DNA from: Euryarchaeota archaeon UBA602
GTDB lineage: Archaea > Thermoplasmatota > Poseidoniia > Poseidoniales > Thalassarchaeaceae
NCBI GenBank assembly: GCA_002498455.1
Contig: DAHO01000088.1
Location: 20,960 to 26,450, forward strand
Direction of reading: 5' to 3'
DNA: 5,491 bases
The position numbers and the translations under genes are program-made. The notes beneath the pieces were generated by a model, which did no database searches, had not been told where the DNA came from, and saw only the letters and a list, made by a program, of their open reading frames with translations. Below, in pieces: positions 5,303-5,491 of the stretch (positions within the stretch are counted from its first letter, which is position 1; every line of letters begins with the position of its first letter).

Positions 5303-5491
5303 ATGTCTGACGAGGATGAGAAATCTAACCCTGCTTTGCCCCCTTTACCACCTGTCGGTAACTTGCCTCCACCACCCCCGATGCCACCAACAGGCGACAC
5401 TCCTGCACCGCCTCCCATGCCCGATTTAGGCGGTATGCCTCCACCCCCGGCCCCTGGGTTGGTCCCAGCACCTCCACCCATGCCCGAGATG
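5303..5491 (+). CDS. Proline-rich protein, N-terminal part only (runs off right edge)
   Basis: Sixty-three codons are open from the ATG at 5303 to the window edge. After an acidic start (MSDEDEK) almost every other residue is proline, with a five-proline run at 22-26, a four-proline run at 46-49 and three copies of PPPMP (24-28, 36-40, 57-61) separated by short Gly- and Asp-containing spacers. Such a segment is disordered; by analogy with formin FH1-like stretches it could bind SH3- or profilin-like partners or act as a flexible linker to a domain beyond the edge. The reading frame is supported by the Shine-Dalgarno site and by CC-rich codons that read as proline only in this frame; the opposite strand reads as Gly-rich sequence and is a shadow. 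Function cannot be assigned from this part. Confidence 0.75.
   Translation, partial: MSDEDEKSNPALPPLPPVGNLPPPPPMPPTGDTPAPPPMPDLGGMPPPPAPGLVPAPPPMPEM

Noticed and set aside
5179..5481. Gly-rich minus-strand open frame
   Set aside because: It is the reverse complement of the proline-rich gene; the glycines mirror proline codons, and the plus strand has the Shine-Dalgarno site.

Overview
The window looks like chromosomal DNA of a marine planktonic euryarchaeon, most likely Marine Group II (Poseidoniales). This is inferred from an archaeal-type small primase subunit, archaeal Shine-Dalgarno sites of the AGGTGA/GGTG kind, and a secreted WD40 protein with calcium-type Asp repeats and a C-terminal membrane anchor. 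No marker gene was available to place it more finely. Coding density is high: apart from a 67-base divergent intergenic region and short gaps, everything is covered by six genes. I see no RNA gene, mobile element or CRISPR array.

Layout: two divergent gene sets read outward from about 3655-3721. Leftward (minus strand) are an MqnD-family protein (3654-2764), then 4 bases later a 159-residue HEAT-repeat protein (2759-2280), then after 47 bases a large surface protein that runs off the left edge (2232-1). That large gene has no stop codon in the window; it is open for 744 codons. Rightward (plus strand) are a 67-residue zinc-ribbon protein (3722-3925), the DNA primase catalytic subunit PriS from a TTG start (3973-5214), and the proline-rich beginning of a protein that runs off the right edge (5303-5491).

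The most striking gene is the 159-residue HEAT protein. It matches one half, specifically the C-terminal half, of eukaryotic deoxyhypusine hydroxylase (DOHH). It keeps two HE iron-ligand motifs exactly 33 residues apart and even the SVDPAPP linker that joins the two halves of the eukaryotic enzyme. If it is active it would probably work as a homodimer, giving an archaeon the last step of hypusine formation on translation factor aIF5A. The gene at the right edge encodes polyproline runs, the kind of sequence whose translation depends on that factor, but a link between the two is only inference.

PriS carries all three expected catalytic aspartates but lacks the cysteine zinc knuckle of the Pyrococcus enzyme. 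The surface protein combines a signal peptide, a roughly seven-bladed propeller, an Asp-rich calcium-type segment, an unidentified domain, one membrane helix and a charged cytoplasmic tail with a tandem repeat.
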